Below are positions 33,460-42,935 of a stretch of DNA of 64,000 nt, piece after piece. Source of the stretch: Cladosporium sp. IMV 00045. Lineage: Eukaryota > Ascomycota > Dothideomycetes > Cladosporiales > Cladosporiaceae. The notes under the pieces are model-generated. The model saw nothing but the letters and a program-made list of their open reading frames with translations. It was not told the origin of the DNA and searched no databases. Position numbers and translations under genes: made by a program. Position 1 is the first letter of the stretch; every line of letters begins with the position of its first letter. The stretch is from assembly GCA_001931905.2 (NCBI GenBank), contig MSJI02000754.1, forward strand, positions 1 to 64,000, written 5' to 3'.

Positions 33460-36400
33460 TTACTCATCATCATCGGAATCATCCAAAACGAAGCCCGCTC
33501 GTAACCTTCTAGCAGGCGGCCGCTTGTTCACAGGAACATCTTCATCCTCGCCATCATCGTCTTCCCCGCCAAGGCGTTCAGGGCCATCTTTATTGGCCGC
33601 AGCAGACGCATTCCCGGAAACCTCTCCCAATGGCATCGCATCTTCATCGTCCGATCCGTCTGCATCCTCATCGCCGCCATTCTCCGACATCTCCTCATCA
33701 GCAACTATTTGACTGACCTGCTTCCTCGCCTTTTGAGGCTGCTCCTGCTCATCGATGACAACATCATCCATATCAGAAACAACACCCTCAATCAAATCGT
33801 CCTCATCCTCACCCAGCGCTCTCGCCACCTCCTTCGCCTTAGCTCTGACATCCGCCTTCTTCGCCTTCTTCTCCTTACCCGCAGCAGTAGCCTCGCCCAT
33901 TTCCTTCAGCAGCTGGTTGCGAATCAAACCCTTCATCTTCTGCCTCCTCTGCTCCTCGAGTCTGAAGAACTCCGCGTCGCCCTCGGCATCACTCTCGTCA
34001 TCGCTCGCGGTGATGAAGAGATTACTCTTGATCTTCGCGTTGCGCTCACGCTCCTTCTCCTTGCGAGTCTCAGCGCGCCGCTCGACTTCCGACTCGGTCG
34101 GGTCTTGCGAGTTGCGGCGGTGCAGGCGGCGTTTCTTCTTCGGCTCCCCGTCCTCGCCTTCGACGCGCTGCTTGCGCTTCTCGCGCATGTTGGGAGGGAA
34201 CATCTGCTCGTCGGCGTCGCTGGCGCCTTCGCCTGAGTCGGAGGCGTCGTCGAAGGGGCCGCCGCTTGTGGGTTCTTTGCGGACGAAGGAGCCTTTGGGT
34301 TTCGTCATGTCGGTGGCGGACTTGCCGTCGAAGGTTGGAGGGTCGAATTCCGCTTGCTGGATTTGCGCGGCGAGGTCTTTCAGTTGTGAGGAGGTCAATT
34401 CGCTGGGGATGACCCAGGACGCTTCGGTGTCTTCTGCCACGCCGAGGCGTTGGTAGCCCAGTGTTGTAAGGAGCAGGCGCAGGTGCTTGTCTTTGAAGAG
34501 GGCTAGTCTGCGCTCTTCCGACTCGCCAGGTTGGAGGAATACGCTGGGAACTGGATTGGAGTCCAGCATGCCATCAGCATCATTCTCGCTTGTGTTCTTC
34601 CGGCGTTCTTCCTCGAGCAGCTCCCATGATTCCCTCATTTCAGCAGCTCGCTTGACCTCTTCTCTCACCCAGCTGACGCCATCCGCTTTGTTCTTCTCCA
34701 GCATAACACCGACGGCGGCACGCACCCTTTGATTCTCTGGGAGAGAAGCCTTGAAATCGAGCTCCGCGGGTGGCCTCGGCGTGCTCTTCTCCACGGTCCT
34801 ATCGAAGCCGTTCTGCATGTAGAAGACTGTGCCGCCGATCTTACTGAAAAGCATTTCGATCATGCACATCTCCTTCCATCCTTCGCCCTCGGTCTCTTTG
34901 GTGATCCATTTGATGCAGCGTCGGAATACCTGCTGCACGAGCTGCTCCCAATCTTTGAAGCCCTCTACCGTCGGCGGCAAACCCTCAGGCCCCTTGATAA
35001 GACGGTGGAAGAGAAGCAAGATGTCCACTCTGAAAAGCAAGACGGCAAGCTCGTTCTTGAACGCCAGACGATAAAAATATCTGTGACACCGCTTGAGCTG
35101 CTCGGGCGTCAAGTCCGCGTAAAAGTGCAACAGCGTCAAGAACGTATCGACGCATTTCTGATTCATAAATTTGGCACTGAATCTGGCAAAGTCGAACTTC
35201 CGCTCTGCTGCCGACTGGTACATTTCGCGCTCTTCTTGCTCCGCTTCTTCGTCGGCCTCCTCGTTGGCTTCTGCAGTAGGGCCTTCGCCTTTCTCGGGCT
35301 GGGGATTCTTCTTTCGTCTCGCTCGGCGTTTTGAGCGGATTTGCAGGTCGACGTTGACTTTACTGTACCTTTCAAGCATACGCACGAAGACGTGGGTGCA
35401 CTCTGTGACCGCGTCGAGGTATGCGAAACCTTGCCGGTTGTAGCCTCTCAAAAGTGTAAGAATTCGATCGTGCGTCGATTCCTCGTAAAAAATGCGGTTC
35501 TGGATGTTCTCGGCGATTTCTTGGTCTTCTTCATCTTTGCTCTCGGACATTGATTGGACTGTCAGGAGAATCTGGGTGAATGCAAGCATTGTGCTTTGGA
35601 CGAGTTGCCACCTCTTCTCGTCGAGATGATTTTGCATAGACCGGTTGAGCAGGACAAACGTTTCCTGGTCTAGCACGGCTGCAATATAGGCGTAGTTGTT
35701 CTCTGTGGCCATCGTCTTGGCTGTGTTTTTGCTATTGTCTCGAGCAATAGAATCGTATCGAGCAGTCGCAGCGTTGAGGAACCAAGCGATGAGATAGAAG
35801 TATTGCATCTTGTTCTCGTCTGAGTGCCGTTCGTTCATGTTATCGCGCTCAATCAGCTTTCTGAGGGCAAGGAACAGGGGGTTGAACGAGGAGTCCAGGA
35901 AGTCTTCAATGAAGGTCCGGAGATGGTTTGAGGCGGCCTCTGTGATATCGCAGCGACCGCCAAAGTCATTTTTCTCCTTTACTTCGGAGGTGGCTTTTCC
36001 TCGAAACTTTGGTTTGTCCCATCTCTTGCTCTTGTCCATATTATACAGCGTTTGTTGGTCATTGGTGATAGCATGTTGGCCGCTGACAGTCGAGTAATTG
36101 GTCTCATCTCGCCTGAGCCAAACCATAGTGCCGAAGCGGTTGTGTCTCGTAGGAGCATGCTTCTTGTAGCCGTCCAGCATTGCCTTCTCCTTCAAAAGCA
36201 GGTCCTTGAACTCTTTTGTGTTGTTATTGTCCACCTCTTTCCGCTCCATGAATAATTTCTTCGGGTCAATTCCCTTGAGCAAATGAAACAGAACCTCGAG
36301 CTGCAACACGACTTCGTCCTGGAATTCGTCTCCAGAGCCCGACCCAAGGGTAAGAAGGAAGTTGAAAATATCCTGTTTCTGGAAAATGTCTATCGTCGTT

Positions 36401-37080
36401 GATCGCGTGATCTCGTTTTCGTCACCCTGACTTGGTAAATGCTGGGGTTGTGTGATTGTTGCAATGTTCCTCAGAATGGTAAGCGGGAGCTCAACGATTC
36501 TCTTGTCGTTTGGTGATCTCTCAGCTCTTGGAACTGCCATAGACGGGAGTGCGACTCGGACGATTGTTCGTAGAATTTCCGCATTTTCGAAGTGAAGCAG
36601 TGAACGCTTGTATCCAACCTGAGCCAGTTGCAGGTATGGTACATGTCGGTGGAACGTGTGCGTGAGCTCCTCGATATTCCATTTCTCATCCAAGGGCCCA
36701 GTTAAGATCGCCAGTAGCTGCAGACATGCTACTGCCCTCTTGGTCTTGAGTTTACTCTCTGTTCCATCCTCAGGGTATTGTGCCAAAATCTCCAGTATGT
36801 CTCCTTTTACCAGATTCGCTTCCGCAAGGCATCGTCGTACATCGAAGCGGGCCCATCTGTGATCGTGAAGTCGTATCCATCGGATCAAGTCTTTCAAGAC
36901 TGCGGTCGCTTCGTCTCCGATTGCTGCGATCTGTTAGAATGTCTTCACGCCAGAAGATCTTGCGATGCGCATACCGTAGGAATCATCGTAAGTGGAGCGT
37001 CCACCGAGAGCAGTGACAAGGCTGTAGACGTACGCCCTGATCTCAGGATCGATAGTCTCACTCTTCTCGAAGACCTCCAT
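33460..37080 (-). CDS. TOF1: Tof1/Timeless replication fork-protection factor
   Basis: Exon 1 (37080-36975) codes MEVFEKSETIDPEIRAYVYS and continues LVTALGGRSTYDD. A GTATGC donor and GCAG acceptor join it in phase to exon 2 (36923-33460), for 1,189 residues. The Timeless N-terminal domain is evident in DLIRWIRLHDH, RCLAEANLVKGDILEILA, LQLAQVGYKRSLLHFENAEI and FNFLLTLGSGSGDEFQDEVV. The central part includes HNRFGTMVWLRRDETNY and FYLIAWFLNAATARY. The C-terminal half is acidic and basic low-complexity (KKKRRLHRRNSQ, FFRLEEQRRQKMKGLIRNQL) and ends GFVLDDSDDDE. Tof1 with Csm3 stabilises stalled forks, activates the S-phase checkpoint and slows the replisome at barriers in the nucleus. The upstream exon is small but essential: without it the N-terminus of the domain is missing. 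Confidence 0.95.
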
Positions 37081-37361
37081 GACTGCCAGCGTCAACGGCG
37101 GTGTTGACTGTGGTGTTGGGGTATCTTGATCTTCACATGCTGCGGGACCGCCAGTTCAATCAATTAACGCGCGCTGGAAGACGCGACTCGCGATTTCGGA
37201 CATATTTCGGAAACGCGGCAGATCTTAAGCCGACATCTGGAGTCTCGGTCTATCTACGTCAGCCTCGGTTCGAGGGAGCTGGACGATTCCCAGACATGTG
37301 CCATTGGCGCGAGTGCTTTTCATCTTGACACTCTCATACAATTTCCTATTCCATAAACAAA

Positions 37362-38442
37362 ATGATATCCAGAGCAATCAGTAGAAGCCTTCCAAGGCAA
37401 TCACTCCGTCCCTCATGCCGTCAATTCAGCTCCAGTCGCCAGAAACTGGCAGAAGCTCAAGCGGCCCAGATCAAGAAGCTGGGTGTTATCGGTGCCGGGC
37501 AGATGGTATGCGAGATCTTAATGTATACCAGGACTTCACTCACTCACTGCCATACTAGGGTCTCGGAATAGCACTCGTCGCCGCTAGAGCAGCTGGCGTC
37601 CCTGTCACCGTCGTGGACAACAGCCAAAAGTCCCTGGACAAGGGTTTCGCTTTTGCTGGTATATTGCTCTCCACTAGCTACATCATTACCTCGTCTCTAA
37701 CCCACCAACAGAGAAGCTCCTTGCAAAAGATGTCACTAAGGAGAAGCTCAGCCAGGCCGATGCCGACGCTGCTCGCGAGCGCCTGACAGCCACCACAAAG
37801 ACAGATGACCTCCACGATGTCGACATGGTCATCGAGGCCGTTCCCGAGATCATGGACCTCAAACTCAAGATCTTCGCCGACCTTGCTCAAATATGCCCTC
37901 CACACGCTGTTCTCGCCACCAACACTTCTTCTATTAGCATTACCCGCATCGCCGCTGCCACATCCAAGGATCCCACCGACCTGTCCGCCAGCAGCAGAGT
38001 TCTCAGCACCCACTTCATGAACCCAGTCCCCGTTCAGAAGGGCGTAGAGATCATCACCGGCCTACAGTCTTCTCCTCAAACACTCGCGACAGCCCTTGAA
38101 TTCTGCAAGCGCATGGGCAAGATCCCTTCGCTCTCCGCCGACTCGCCCGGCTTTCTCGCCAACCGCATTCTCATGCCTTACATCAACGAAGCGATCATCG
38201 CCATGGAGACCGGCGTCGGCGACAGAGACAGTATCGACGCGATCATGAAGAATGGAACAAACGTGCCCATGGGCCCTTTGCAACTGGCCGATTTTATCGG
38301 CTTGGATACCTGTTTGAGCATCATGGAGGTCTTGCATTCGGGTCTTGGAGACTCCAAGTACAGACCCGCCGTGAGACTGAGGCAGATGGTCGATGCTGGA
38401 TGGCTGGGTAAGAAGTCCGGCAAGGGTTTCTACGATTATTAA
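37362..38442 (+). CDS. Mitochondrial 3-hydroxyacyl-CoA dehydrogenase (NAD-dependent)
   Basis: Exons 37362-37505, 37559-37658 and 37712-38442 give 324 residues. An arginine/serine-rich, acid-free N-terminus (MISRAISRSLPRQSLRPSCR) looks like a mitochondrial presequence. The NAD-binding Rossmann motif GAGQMGLGIA spans the first intron, followed by VTVVDNSQKSLDKGF. Typical later blocks are DVDMVIEAVPEIMDLKLKIF, VLATNTSSISITRIA, STHFMNPVPVQKGVEIITG (with the catalytic His), SPGFLANRILMPYINEAI (conserved Asn) and the C-terminal dimer domain PMGPLQLADFIGLDTCLSIM. The enzyme oxidises L-3-hydroxyacyl-CoA to 3-ketoacyl-CoA, for beta-oxidation or short-chain metabolism. It lies 281 bp from the divergent TOF1 start. 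It is adjacent to the siderophore cluster but looks like primary metabolism. Confidence 0.93.
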
Positions 38443-39007
38443 AATGTCGGAAGGGGTTCTGATGTATGATTCGATTTAATGCAAGAGAATAACAAAACTT
38501 TTTGATCAATCGGGTGTATTTACACGTCAAGAATTCTCGAAACAGCGTGAGCGCTCCATCTGCCTAGCGATCCCCTCCATTCGAGCCAATGCTTCCCAAT
38601 GTCTCCATCGCAAGCAATGCAAGCTCTATCATCACCACCACCACGGCTCCGCGGCCACGTATGAAGCATACGATGGCAATCTGATCGGTGAGGTGATGAC
38701 CAGCTGCAAATGACCAGCTGCAGGCGGCACCGCTTAACAGAGCAGAATACCATGCCAGGCCGGCCGAGAGGAAACCGCTTAGAAGGAATCAGAATTCCAA
38801 AACTTAGGTGTTTGTCGCAGGTAAAAATAGGAGAGACAGCCAAGCGAATGCATGTCTTCCGGAAGTCCTCTCGAAGCCTTCTGTCGCGAATGGAACTGTC
38901 GTCGAAATCCAGAGCGAGTCCCGCCGATGTCAACTCAAACTCGCTCGCAATCGCCTCATAGCGAAAGCAATGCCCAACAACCCATCAAACCCCGTCCCCA
39001 ACCACCT
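38443..39007. other. 3' region of the dehydrogenase gene, no gene seen
   Basis: About 560 bp. Overlapping short frames on both strands (for example around 38520-38933) have no recognisable content. Confidence 0.5.
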
Positions 39008-39388
39008 CTAAATCGACGCAGCACTCACCACACTCCCGGGCCTCGCCCAATCCCTCCTCTCGCTCAAAATCGACACAGTATCCGCCACACTCCCGGGCCT
39101 TGCCCAATCCATCGTCTCGCTCAGCAACGCAAGATCACCAAGAAACTGGGTACGAACGTGATAATCGCGGCAACAGCACGTCTCGACCGTCGCGGCGCCC
39201 GCGCCGAAAGAGTTATTCCGCCGCCGCAGCTTTCTGCGCACCCCCTGCCTGAACCGGAAGTATTTGTTGCCGTCGTCTGTGCGGCTCCATTCGATGCGGC
39301 GAGAGACGTATTGCGCGCTGAGGATGGCGGCCGAGGTGGTGGGGATGGCGATCATGGTGCCGATGGCGGTGAGCATCATGGGCTCCAT
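39008..39388 (-). CDS. Small single-TM protein candidate with a C-terminal tandem repeat
   Basis: From the ATG at 39388 the minus strand codes 126 residues. An N-terminal hydrophobic helix (MMLTAIGTMIAIPTTSAAIL) is followed by basic sequence (VRRKLRRRNNS), a Cys cluster (TCCCRD) and two 19-residue repeats containing DWARPGSV. The arrangement, one membrane anchor with a short basic cytosolic tail, resembles many small fungal proteins of unknown function, but I do not recognise a family. The frame can be extended upstream to 39754, but that extension is low-complexity and unconvincing. Being minus strand and just 3' of sidA, the gene would be co-oriented with it. Confidence 0.4.
   Translation of the reverse strand: MEPMMLTAIGTMIAIPTTSAAILSAQYVSRRIEWSRTDDGNKYFRFRQGVRRKLRRRNNSFGAGAATVETCCCRDYHVRTQFLGDLALLSETMDWARPGSVADTVSILSERRDWARPGSVVSAASI
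39010..39124. repeat. 57-bp tandem repeat, two copies
   Basis: The segment containing CACTCCCGGGCC starts at 39031 and recurs at 39088, and the flanking AAATCGAC also recurs with a 57-bp period (39011 and 39068). The copies differ by several substitutions. The 57-bp unit is a multiple of three, so the frame of the surrounding 39008-39388 ORF is kept. Confidence 0.85.
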
Positions 39389-39993
39389 GGCGATGATGGC
39401 GGTGGGGGTGCGGGGTGTGCGTTGGATGCGTGGTTGTGGTGGTGTGTGAGGTGTGAGGTGCAATGATTGACGACCGCTGCGGTGGCGGGTGGTTGTTGTT
39501 GGGGATATGTGCAGCGAGTAGGCGCCCGAGAGGCGAGTATTGTGATGTGTCGATGCAGGCGAGAGATGGATTGGGGGATATCGCAAAGGGATGGACGAGG
39601 TCAGCTGACTGTCCTGCAGAGAGATCACGAGCGAGATATCAACAAAGCCCCCGTCTGGTAGTCGAGTCAACCTTGCGACTTCCGCACGGCAGGTGAGGGC
39701 GGTTGCGGAAGGCATGATCAAACGACACAGGTCGATGCAAGACAATTTCGCCATCTCTATGCTCAGTCAACTCCAATATGAAAGGGGAAGATGACAAGGG
39801 GACAATAACAAAAAAAATGAAGTAGTGCTAGACAACAAACGTAAAATGCTTTTCTGAACTATTAGGAATTTTTTGGTCATCGCTGTATATATGTGGAGAG
39901 TGACCGATCCGTAGATCAGCACAATGTATCGTTCAACCACGTATTCTCTTCTTTTTTTCCTCGTTTCTCGGATACCGATCACACGCCATCCAC
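39389..39993. other. Gap between the small TM candidate and sidA
   Basis: Possible upstream extension of the small ORF (low-complexity) and the sidA 3' UTR, with an A/T-rich stretch at about 39800-39960. No other feature was seen. Confidence 0.45.
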
Positions 39994-41514
39994 TCATGCC
40001 TGAATCTGAGCCTCCTGGCCGAAAATACTGTCCACCATTTCACCACCACGGACGGCAAGAATGGACAGGAGGGAGTCGCTGAGACCGTGGGTCTTCTCAT
40101 TGCAACCCTGGAGCCAGAGGCCTGCGTCGGGAGCGACGGCACCGGCCTCGGTCTCGACTCTGTAGTTGCGGCTAACGCCCCAGCGCTGCTCGGGGTTCTT
40201 GCCACCGCCGGGCATCAGGTGGCGGACGTTCTTCAGCATGTCCTCGTGAGCGTTGCGGAGGTAGCCGCTCGCCACGACGACGAGGTCGACGTTGAGCGTC
40301 TCGTCGATGGACTTCTTCGAGGCGCTGAAAGTGCCCGTCTCGTTGCGGAGGTTCAGGCGGAGAGGGTGCTTGCTCGAGCAGGAGATTTCGTCAACGCTGG
40401 CGATCGTGCGGTGGTTCAGGATGCGCTGGGGCCAGTCCTCCTCGGAGTCGTAGAGAATTCTTTGCGTGTACATAGCGGTGTAGATCTCCTCGAGCAGTTC
40501 GATGCGGACGACGCCGTAGTTGGTGGCCTTGTCGCGGGCAATGGCCTCGGCGCGAATGACGGGGTCCTGCGACCAAACGTCGTCAACACGCTCAGGGTCG
40601 AAAATCTCATTGACGAAAGGCGAATCGTCACTTGGCTTCAGGGCGGCACCACGAATGACCAGGTGGGATTTGCAGCTGGGGTAGCGGGAGTGAATGTTGT
40701 GGAAGACCTCGGCGGCACTTTGACCACCGCCAATGACGGCAACAGATCTCGGCGCCTGGCCTGGAGGGAAGATCTGGTCGATGTGCGTGGCGTATTGAGA
40801 GCTGTGAATGACTCTAGGGTGAGTGGCGGGGATTTCTTTGGGGATGCTGGGACGGCCGCCGGCTGCGATCACAACGTGCTTTGCGCGGGTGGAAGTCTGG
40901 CGACCGGTCGTCTGGTCGGTAGAGGTAACGATGAATTCCTCAGCGGCACCAGTCCTAGGGTTGGTGCGGCTGACGTCGACGGACTGAACGTCTTGACCGT
41001 ATTCAACAACCTCCTCGAAATGCTCAGCGCACCAACGCATGTAGTCCTCGTACTCGATTCTCTGAGGGAGGAAGGTACCAAGGTTGGTGAATGAGACCAG
41101 TCTGCCGTTCTCGTGCAGATAGTTCAAGAAAGTGAACTCGCTTCTGGGATCTCTGAACGTAGCCATGTCCTTGATGAAGGTGATTTGCATCTTGGCTCCA
41201 GGGAGAAGCATCCCGGCGTGCCATGCAAACTGTTGTTGACGCTCCAGGAAACGAACCTTGGGGGTGGTGGTTCCAAGGGCCATTTCACCCTTGTCAAGGG
41301 CATCGTGCAATGCAACGGCGATCGCGAGAGATGCAGGTCCAAAGCCGACACATACTAAATCCTGGACCTCAGTGTCGGGGTAGCGTTGGAGATGCGAGCT
41401 TGGGACGGCTTGACGAGTGGCGCGGTTACCATTGGTCTGGGAAATGTTACCACTCATGTTGCTCTGATTTCCGTTGCTAGATGTGGGCGAGACTGGCACA
41501 GCATGTGGCGACAT
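39994..41514 (-). CDS. sidA: L-ornithine N5-monooxygenase (siderophore biosynthesis)
   Basis: A single exon of 506 residues from the ATG at 41514 (MSPHAVPVSPTSS); family members are around 500. The frame continues 24 nt upstream, but only to a TTG. The FAD-binding motif is VCVGFGPASLAIAVAL (about residue 55), the substrate and FAD region includes QQFAWHAGMLLPGAKMQITF and KDMATFRDPRSEFTFLNYLH, the NADPH-binding motif is VAVIGGGQSAAEVFHNI (about 258), and the C-terminal family signature is CNEKTHGLSDSLLSILAVRG. The enzyme uses FAD, NADPH and O2 to make N5-hydroxy-L-ornithine, the committed step for hydroxamate siderophores. It lies next to an ABC exporter and a ferrichrome-type NRPS, which fits the pathway exactly. 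An iron-type GATA element lies 91-99 bp upstream. Confidence 0.97.
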   Translation of the reverse strand: MSPHAVPVSPTSSNGNQSNMSGNISQTNGNRATRQAVPSSHLQRYPDTEVQDLVCVGFGPASLAIAVALHDALDKGEMALGTTTPKVRFLERQQQFAWHAGMLLPGAKMQITFIKDMATFRDPRSEFTFLNYLHENGRLVSFTNLGTFLPQRIEYEDYMRWCAEHFEEVVEYGQDVQSVDVSRTNPRTGAAEEFIVTSTDQTTGRQTSTRAKHVVIAAGGRPSIPKEIPATHPRVIHSSQYATHIDQIFPPGQAPRSVAVIGGGQSAAEVFHNIHSRYPSCKSHLVIRGAALKPSDDSPFVNEIFDPERVDDVWSQDPVIRAEAIARDKATNYGVVRIELLEEIYTAMYTQRILYDSEEDWPQRILNHRTIASVDEISCSSKHPLRLNLRNETGTFSASKKSIDETLNVDLVVVASGYLRNAHEDMLKNVRHLMPGGGKNPEQRWGVSRNYRVETEAGAVAPDAGLWLQGCNEKTHGLSDSLLSILAVRGGEMVDSIFGQEAQIQA

Positions 41515-41604
41515 TGCAACGCTCGATGGAAGGATCAAAGCAAAGGCCGAAGGGAATGGATGTTGACGTGATATGCAACGAGGGTCACGGGTACAGCGCT
41601 TCGG

Positions 41605-41613
41605 ATCTGATAA
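41605..41613 (+). promoter_or_regulatory. Iron-type GATA element upstream of sidA
   Basis: ATCTGATAA matches the ATCWGATAA consensus of the fungal iron-regulatory GATA repressors (SreA, Urbs1, Sre1 class). It lies about 90 bp upstream of the sidA ATG at 41514. The match is seen directly; the function is inferred. Confidence 0.65.
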
Positions 41614-42413
41614 AGATCAAAGGACTGCAGGTAGGCGGGAATATTTACTGTGATAGAAGTTTGCCAGTTCCAACTTGGAGCACTAGCACGTGTGCCTATC
41701 CGAAATCGGCGTGCAGGGGCATGTAGGAAAGAAATCGTCCCACGCCAGAAGAGCAGGTACAGCAGTAGCAGCTATTAGCCCTGGACCTGCTTCCGTTGGG
41801 CAAACCGCGTCGCCCGTCCAGCACACGGATGGAGACCTGGCGTAGCCATGGGTAGGATCATTGATTGCTGTGCCTTGCTCGGGCCGCCCATGTGCCTAGG
41901 GTTCCCGTTTGCCGTCGTCAGCCAAAAGGAGCCGGCACATCAAATGGTGGTAGGCAGAGGGAAAAGAAAAGCGTGTTTCGCCCTGGGCTGGCAGTGCCCA
42001 ACTCGCCCGTGCGCAGCACCCAAACATTGCCTTGGGCGCATCCACCGCCGAGCTTGGCAATCTTATCTGACCCGCCGTACGCGCCACGAAATGCAGGGTG
42101 CTACTGCGGAAGGGAGGGAAAAAGTTCTGGCGTCTGCAGAGTCGTGACGCAGGCTAAGCGACGTTTTTTGTGATGGTACGTAACTGTGCAGAGCTACGCT
42201 GAGTAGACTGGGGCTTCCAGACGAGGGGAAGACGAGGAGGTGTGGAAGCTTGATGGTGATGATCGCCCGTGGCAGGAGCGATGCTACAAGGGCTACCAGA
42301 CCAGCCGGTTTATGCGTCGTAACGGCATGCTCTCCTCGCCTCTAGAGTTTCTGAATTAATTGCCGCTCAACGCCTGGTGACGTTTTGCTGCGCGGCGTGA
42401 GGTTCAGAAAAAG

Positions 42414-42422
42414 TTATCTGAT
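42414..42422 (-). promoter_or_regulatory. Iron-type GATA element in the sidA/ABC gap
   Basis: TTATCTGAT on the plus strand is ATCAGATAA on the minus strand, an exact ATCWGATAA match. It is 900 bp from the sidA start and 520 bp past the ABC stop, so it is a distal sidA element if functional. Confidence 0.45.
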
Positions 42423-42935
42423 CCGTGTACCCTGGCCTGTGCCATACAAGGGTTCTTGAACGCGCGAGCCTCCAGAGATCACCGACTCCTGCCCGCACGC
42501 ACCGCAAATCGATGGGCACAGGAGGCCAGAACGTGGGTCGACAGGGCTGGGACAACCCTGCTGGGCGGTGGTCTGCTCCGAATACATGCGCTGTCGGTGG
42601 ATTCTCTGACATACAATTACTGCTAATACCTCCGTGTCACGTTCAACAAATACCTCCCACGCTCTCCGCATACGGCGGCGGACTTGTGCGGGACTGAATG
42701 GATGTCATCTTGTAGATTGCATGATCGTATATTTGAGGGCAAGTGACGACGATCTTTTCAACCATTGGCTTTTCTTGCCTTGAAGTCGGCCGGCTGCGGA
42801 CGAACGGAAGACAGCAAGAAACATGCGTATAGGACTGCTGCAATGGCGAGTGAGGGCAGGATGACAGAGCCAGTGGAAGACAATCACAGACTGGTAACCG
42901 AATTAAATTGCTTGTACAATATTAAGTGACTATTC

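Larger units (their letters stand above)
41515..42935. other. sidA promoter and 3' region of the ABC transporter gene
   Basis: 1.4 kb without a gene. It contains two exact ATCWGATAA elements (41605-41613 and 42414-42422, listed separately) and a near match, CTTATCTGAC, at about 42062-42071. Confidence 0.6.

Noticed and set aside
37362..38442. 3-hydroxyacyl-CoA dehydrogenase as a siderophore cluster member
   Set aside because: It has a mitochondrial presequence and standard beta-oxidation family features, and no ATCWGATAA site was seen in its promoter; adjacency alone is weak evidence.
39389..39754. Upstream extension of the small TM candidate to a 248-residue protein
   Set aside because: The added 122 residues are low-complexity (His/Thr/Pro runs), whereas a better start (39388) precedes the hydrophobic helix directly.
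40087..41094. 335-codon plus-strand frame
   Set aside because: It is an antisense shadow of sidA; there is no family match, and the codon pattern mirrors the monooxygenase gene.
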